DNA from: Oscillospiraceae bacterium
GTDB taxonomy: Bacteria > Bacillota > Clostridia > Oscillospirales > Oscillospiraceae
Assembly (NCBI GenBank): GCA_017399325.1
Contig: JAFQDY010000061.1
Location: 1 to 7,536 of the forward strand
DNA: 7,536 nucleotides
Direction of reading: 5' to 3'
Shown: positions 4,217 to 7,536 of the stretch, in pieces
Position numbering within the stretch: the stretch's first letter is position 1
Layout of the letters: the number at the start of each line of letters is the position of its first letter
Program-made: the position numbers and the translations under genes
The notes under the pieces: model-generated
What the model was told of the DNA's origin: nothing
The model's input: only the letters and a program-made list of their open reading frames with translations
Database searches by the model: none

Positions 4217-7081
4217 TTAGTTATTCAGTTCAAATTCCAGTCGCTTTCTGAGCAACTCGTCATTGATCTTTATGTTCCACTCGCTTAACAATTCACGGGC
4301 ATTTTCATTTTCATAAATAACGCCGCGTTTTGCGTTCTGCAAGCCTCTGGTAACATAGTAGTAGCCGGGGACGATCGGCAGGAACTCCAGATGAGATGCC
4401 TGCTCTTTCAGGACGGCAAGTTCTTCTCTTGTCCAGCCCAGATTTTCCATTGTAACCAGGTTGGCAGTGTTTGCTCTTGCCGCAATACCCAAACTGGCTT
4501 CCACATCCAGTGCGTAGCGGGTCTGTTCTTCGGAACTGCACCACCACTTGATGAATTCCCAGCAATCGTCTTTCTTCACGGCACTTTCCAGCATAATCAC
4601 GCCGGTCAGCGCACTGTCGACCTGTGTATAGTCGATCGTGCCGTCTTCCTGCAATGTGCCGGGCATTACAAACATTTCCCACAGGCCGCTGATTTCGGGA
4701 GCGGAATACTTCAGTGTGCTGTAGGTATTATAGGTTGCAAGCGCGATGGGCATTTCGCCGGTTCTGAAACGGCTGACGAAGTCAAATGTGATCGGGAAAC
4801 CGTACTTCGTGTAGAATTCCGCATGTTGTTTCAGTGCCTCGACGGCCTCAGGTTCTGTGAATACAACTTCGGACAGGTTCTCGTTATAGAAACTGCCGCC
4901 TTTCTGGTACAGCAAGTTTTCAAAACTTGCAGCGCAACCCAAAGACATATTGTAACGCTGCAACACCTGCGCTACATCGTACACTTCATCCCAGGTCTTG
5001 GGAACGGACAGACCCATACTTTCAAAGATGTCTGTTCTGACAAACATAACGCTGAAAGGACAGGTATTGGGAAGACCGAAGTTCTTACCGTTCAGCATAA
5101 AGGGGATATCCGAGCCGGGCATATACTCTGCCATAACTTCGTCATAGTCTTCATACTGGCCAAGGTCTTCCAAGGCGCCACGCAGGCCAAGGTTAACGAC
5201 CGTATTGGAGTCAGCGCCGATCTGAATATCGGGGCCGTTGCCGGAAACCTTTGCTTCGATCAGAGAACCCTGAACCAACTTTAAGTCCACCTTGATGCCG
5301 GTTCTGGGGGTAAATTCATCGGTGATCATATTCTGCAGGATCTGGAACTGGTCCGTACCGGTGTTCATCCACACGGTAATGACATCCTCTTCCTTTTCGT
5401 CCTTGTACTTATCCGTAAAGAAAGACTGGAAGAAGCATTTGACCTGATAGACGATCCACTCCCAGAAATTCATAGTGGGTCTTTCCATTTCCCGGTCTTC
5501 GGAAATCAAAGCGATGTAGTCGAAGTCCAGCGCCTGGCGCTGGTATTCATTGAGTTTGGAACTCAAGCCGCTGATATCATTTTTCATATCAGCAATTCTG
5601 TCTTTATAAGTCAGGTCGACGATATTCTCGGCATAACTCTTCAGGTTGTAAGCAACATCTTCGAAATAGGCGTTTTCTGCGCCCTTCTTGCCCACGATCT
5701 GTTCCATACGCTTTGCCTCATTGGACATACGCTCGGAGAGCGCCATCAAGTCAGAAGACAGGTTGGGCAATTGCTTATCCAAATAGTAGTCGCGGTACGG
5801 GTCCGGCTCACTGCTGGTGATCATAATGATGGACAGATACAATTCGTTCAGTTCTTCAATGGTCTGGCTCAGCATGGCGAAGGTGTCACTCATATCGCCA
5901 ATCACATTTTCCATAGTGATGTAGTGCTTGCCCTTTGTCAGGAAAATGCTGTAAGGCTCATTGTTGGCATCCGACAGAATCATATTCTTCCACTGGGTGG
6001 TGTAGTTGAAGCGCACCGCATTAAGTTCATTGAAAGGAACGACATCGTCAATATAGATTCTGCGGGAACTGAACAAACCGTCCAGATAACCCTGTTTGTA
6101 CTTAAAGCCCAGATTATACAGGCCGTCCTCGGGGGCTTCGATCTCCCAAGTGATCCACTGACCGGGCTCTTTCCACTGGCTGCCGCCACCGAAGTTGATT
6201 TTATTATTTTTATAGGAGAAGGGTTGCGTCTTGGAACTGGTGTGGTCATAGTCAGGCCACAAGGTGGAACTGGATTGTTCATAGTAGTTTTCTGCCTGGA
6301 AAACTTCCAGAACATTTTCCACTTTTTCATAACCTTTCTGCTTGTAGACAGAAATGTAATCCTGATAGGAGATTACATAGCCTTCCTGCTTCAGGGTCAT
6401 TGACTCAAGGAGCATAGGAGAGCCTTCCACACTGATGGCGATCTCATGGGCGCCTTCTGTCAGGTAGAACTGGAGCATACCGTACACGCCGGTCTGCTCT
6501 CTAAGCATCTGGGTTCTCCACTGGGGAACCTGAGATGCCTGCGGACGAAGGTCATCGCCGTATTTGTCCTGCTCAACAGCACCGTTCACGAACACACGGT
6601 CCAGCAAACAACTGTTGGCCTCAACAAAGGGCAGTTCTCCGTCAATGTAAAGGCTGAAAGAAATCTGGTTGTTGGTCTCATCCTTGGGGAAATACTTCGT
6701 TTCCACACTGTAAAGGCCCGTTTTCGGAACATTCACGGTGAAAATGATCTTTTCGCCCTTTGCATCGATATCCAGACCGGTTTCAGAACCTTCCTTGTTC
6801 TGATACAAGCCGGTTGCAGATTGCACAGCTGTGTCAGCAGGCTGCTCCACACGGAACTGGGTGATGTCAATACTCACCTCAGTTTCCGGACGGGCTGCGT
6901 CCGCATACTGCTGGATGTACTTTGCATAATTCGCAAGACCATCCTTGGTATCCTGATAGACCCAGTCGCCATCCGCATTCGTTGCATCGCCTGATTCTTC
7001 AGCAAATGCAGGAACTGCGCAAGCGAAAAGCAGGGTGAACATCAGCAATACCGAAATCCATCTTTTCGTCTTCTGCATCAT
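4217..7081 (-). CDS. Large extracellular solute-binding protein with two N-terminal carbohydrate-binding-like modules
   Basis: This exported protein probably captures an oligo- or polysaccharide for the downstream permeases. I chose ATG 7081 (954 residues): it follows GAGGA by 6 bases and overlaps the kinase stop. An in-frame GTG at 7114 would add 11 residues that precede the signal peptide and lie over kinase codons. Residues 1-27 are a signal peptide (KTKR, hydrophobic core, then VPAFA before EES); LFAC at 18-21 is a possible lipobox. Residues about 48-232 and 236-406 are two similar beta-rich modules, the second with the FQAENY-type opening seen in CBM6/CBM35-like domains. Residues about 407-530 are mostly helical, and 537-556 form an aromatic, hydrophobic stretch. 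Residues 566-954 resemble SBP_bac_1 (COG1653), with ITVWMNTGTDQFQ, GPDIQIGADS, GLPNTCPF, PKTWDEV and WEFIKWWCS. Ordinary CUT1 binding proteins are about 420-550 residues, so this one is about twice normal size. The transporter role is firm; the substrate and the CBM label are inferred. Confidence 0.92.
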   Translation of the reverse strand: MMQKTKRWISVLLMFTLLFACAVPAFAEESGDATNADGDWVYQDTKDGLANYAKYIQQYADAARPETEVSIDITQFRVEQPADTAVQSATGLYQNKEGSETGLDIDAKGEKIIFTVNVPKTGLYSVETKYFPKDETNNQISFSLYIDGELPFVEANSCLLDRVFVNGAVEQDKYGDDLRPQASQVPQWRTQMLREQTGVYGMLQFYLTEGAHEIAISVEGSPMLLESMTLKQEGYVISYQDYISVYKQKGYEKVENVLEVFQAENYYEQSSSTLWPDYDHTSSKTQPFSYKNNKINFGGGSQWKEPGQWITWEIEAPEDGLYNLGFKYKQGYLDGLFSSRRIYIDDVVPFNELNAVRFNYTTQWKNMILSDANNEPYSIFLTKGKHYITMENVIGDMSDTFAMLSQTIEELNELYLSIIMITSSEPDPYRDYYLDKQLPNLSSDLMALSERMSNEAKRMEQIVGKKGAENAYFEDVAYNLKSYAENIVDLTYKDRIADMKNDISGLSSKLNEYQRQALDFDYIALISEDREMERPTMNFWEWIVYQVKCFFQSFFTDKYKDEKEEDVITVWMNTGTDQFQILQNMITDEFTPRTGIKVDLKLVQGSLIEAKVSGNGPDIQIGADSNTVVNLGLRGALEDLGQYEDYDEVMAEYMPGSDIPFMLNGKNFGLPNTCPFSVMFVRTDIFESMGLSVPKTWDEVYDVAQVLQRYNMSLGCAASFENLLYQKGGSFYNENLSEVVFTEPEAVEALKQHAEFYTKYGFPITFDFVSRFRTGEMPIALATYNTYSTLKYSAPEISGLWEMFVMPGTLQEDGTIDYTQVDSALTGVIMLESAVKKDDCWEFIKWWCSSEEQTRYALDVEASLGIAARANTANLVTMENLGWTREELAVLKEQASHLEFLPIVPGYYYVTRGLQNAKRGVIYENENARELLSEWNIKINDELLRKRLEFELNN
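5864..6376 (-). repeat. Second of two tandem related modules in the binding protein (CBM6/35-like)
   Basis: This codes for residues 236-406. It begins with YQDYISVYKQKG, then VFQAENYYEQSS, which resembles the opening strand of CBM6/CBM35-like carbohydrate-binding modules. The landmarks APEDGLY, KY, SSRRIYIDDVVPFNELN, F, QWKNMIL and IFLTKGKHYI line up with those of module 1. Tryptophan and aromatic residues around W303, W309 and W312 could contact sugar, but this is inference. Confidence 0.7.
6386..6940 (-). repeat. First of two tandem related modules in the binding protein
   Basis: This codes for residues 48-232 of the solute-binding protein. It starts with a tyrosine-rich helix (YAKYIQQYADA) and continues as a beta-rich domain with the landmarks VPKTGLY, KY, SFSLYIDGELPFVEAN, F, QWRTQML and FYLTEGAHEI. 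The same landmarks occur in the same order in the next module, so the two appear to come from an internal duplication that has diverged widely. The repeat is seen in the protein, not in the DNA. Confidence 0.7.
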
Positions 7082-7092
7082 TTTGTTTCCTC
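7078..7092 (-). promoter_or_regulatory. Ribosome binding site and ATGA overlap joining kinase to binding protein
   Basis: GAGGA at 7092-7088 lies 6 bases before ATG 7081, and that ATG shares bases with the kinase stop TGA (7080-7078). A second ATG follows directly at 7078. This junction decides the start of the binding protein and predicts that ribosomes ending the kinase re-initiate on the transporter gene. Confidence 0.85.
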
Positions 7093-7536
7093 GCTCCCAT
7101 AAATATTTCTGCACGGAAATGTGAGAACAACACGGACATAGGCATCTTCTTCAGAACAGGAAATGCTCACGCCGTATTTTTTTCCGTAAATCAACTTGAT
7201 TCGCTCATTGACATTGCGCAGGCCCACTTTGTTTTCTTCCAAGCCTTCGCCTGTTTTAAGCGTCTCGTTTAGTTTTTCTATTTCCTCCCGGCTGATGTCC
7301 TGTCCGTCGTTGGTTACCGCAACGCACAGGTCGTCATCCTGCCGGTAAACAGATATGGTAATGTTTCCTTTGTAGCCGTTGGGCCGCAGACCGTGGTGAA
7401 TGGCATTTTCCACAATGGGCTGAATGCACATTTTAATAATGCCGCTGTCATACAGGGACTCGTCTGTTTCCCAATGGAATGTGATGGTATCACCGAATCG
7501 GATCTGCACGATCTCCACATAAAGTTTCAGGAAATC
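7078..7536 (-). CDS. YesM-type sensor histidine kinase, C-terminal part (truncated by window edge)
   Basis: This is the C-terminal 152 residues of a membrane sensor kinase; the reading frame stays open through the right edge, so the true start lies outside the window. A GTG at 7518 is in frame but is not the start: the six codons before it (DFLKLY) continue into YVEIVQIRFGD, which matches the helix joining the His_kinase (PF06580) domain to the ATPase domain in the YesM family. Visible parts are the N box (QPIVENAIHHG), a G1-like segment (VTNDGQDI) and the G2 segment (VGLRNVNERIKLIYG), all typical of HATPase_c. The phosphorylated histidine and the sensor and membrane regions are off-window. 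By family it would phosphorylate an AraC-type response regulator (YesN-like), which is not in the window. The stop TGA overlaps the next gene's ATG (ATGA), so kinase and transporter are probably co-transcribed and translationally coupled. The G1 segment departs from the usual DNGxG. The family call is firm; the sensed signal is unknown. Confidence 0.93.
   Translation of the reverse strand, partial: DFLKLYVEIVQIRFGDTITFHWETDESLYDSGIIKMCIQPIVENAIHHGLRPNGYKGNITISVYRQDDDLCVAVTNDGQDISREEIEKLNETLKTGEGLEENKVGLRNVNERIKLIYGKKYGVSISCSEEDAYVRVVLTFPCRNIYGSEETK

Noticed and set aside
4391..5284. Plus-strand open frame of 297 codons opposite the binding protein
   Set aside because: It lies wholly inside the well-supported SBP domain on the other strand; its translation is rich in Cys, His and Gln with no domain, signal or clear ribosome site, typical of an antisense shadow.
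5771..6403. Plus-strand open frame of 210 codons opposite module 2
   Set aside because: Repeated V, I and F residues come from antisense reading of acidic and polar codons; no ribosome site or known motif, and the minus-strand gene is convincing.
6446..6994. Plus-strand open frame of 182 codons opposite module 1
   Set aside because: Fully inside the binding protein gene on the other strand with no independent support.
7082..7114. GTG start at 7114 for the binding protein
   Set aside because: It would put 11 residues ahead of a good signal peptide and lacks a ribosome site; ATG 7081 has GAGGA at the right distance.

Overview
The window is a densely packed, single-strand block: seven genes, two cut by the window edges, all read on the minus strand from right to left. 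Gaps between genes are 10 to 27 bases and one pair overlaps by 4 bases. No internal promoter, terminator, RNA gene, CRISPR or mobile element is visible, so this looks like an interior slice of one long operon. The organism is probably a low-to-mid GC Gram-positive Firmicute, most likely an uncultured gut-type Clostridia or a Paenibacillus-like relative. The reasons are the strong AGGAG-type Shine-Dalgarno sites, the YesM-type sensor kinase, the CUT1 sugar transporter without its own ATPase, and the YIP1-family protein. The exact taxon cannot be fixed from the sequence.

In transcription order the layout is: (1) the C-terminal ATPase half of a YesM-family histidine kinase (7536-7078); (2) a 954-residue exported solute-binding protein with two tandem beta-sandwich-like modules, a helical spacer and a C-terminal sugar-binding domain (7081-4217); (3) a MalF/LplB/YesP-type permease (4193-3276); (4) a MalG/YesQ-type permease (3265-2405); (5) a secreted NHL beta-propeller protein with TPR-like helices and a C-terminal membrane anchor (2385-913); (6) a five-helix YIP1-family membrane protein (894-262); (7) the first 78 residues of a single-pass membrane protein (234-1).

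The kinase probably senses an extracellular carbohydrate or cell-envelope signal and controls the operon with a response regulator outside the window. The binding protein would capture an oligo- or polysaccharide and pass it to the two permeases, powered by a shared MsmX-type ATPase encoded elsewhere. The NHL/TPR protein, the YIP1 protein and the left-edge membrane protein are not normal parts of a CUT1 importer. Together with the oversized binding protein they suggest a membrane-bound assembly for handling large glycans at the cell surface. This is the part of the window most likely to represent a poorly described system. No glycoside hydrolase or catabolic enzyme is visible here, so the substrate is unknown.
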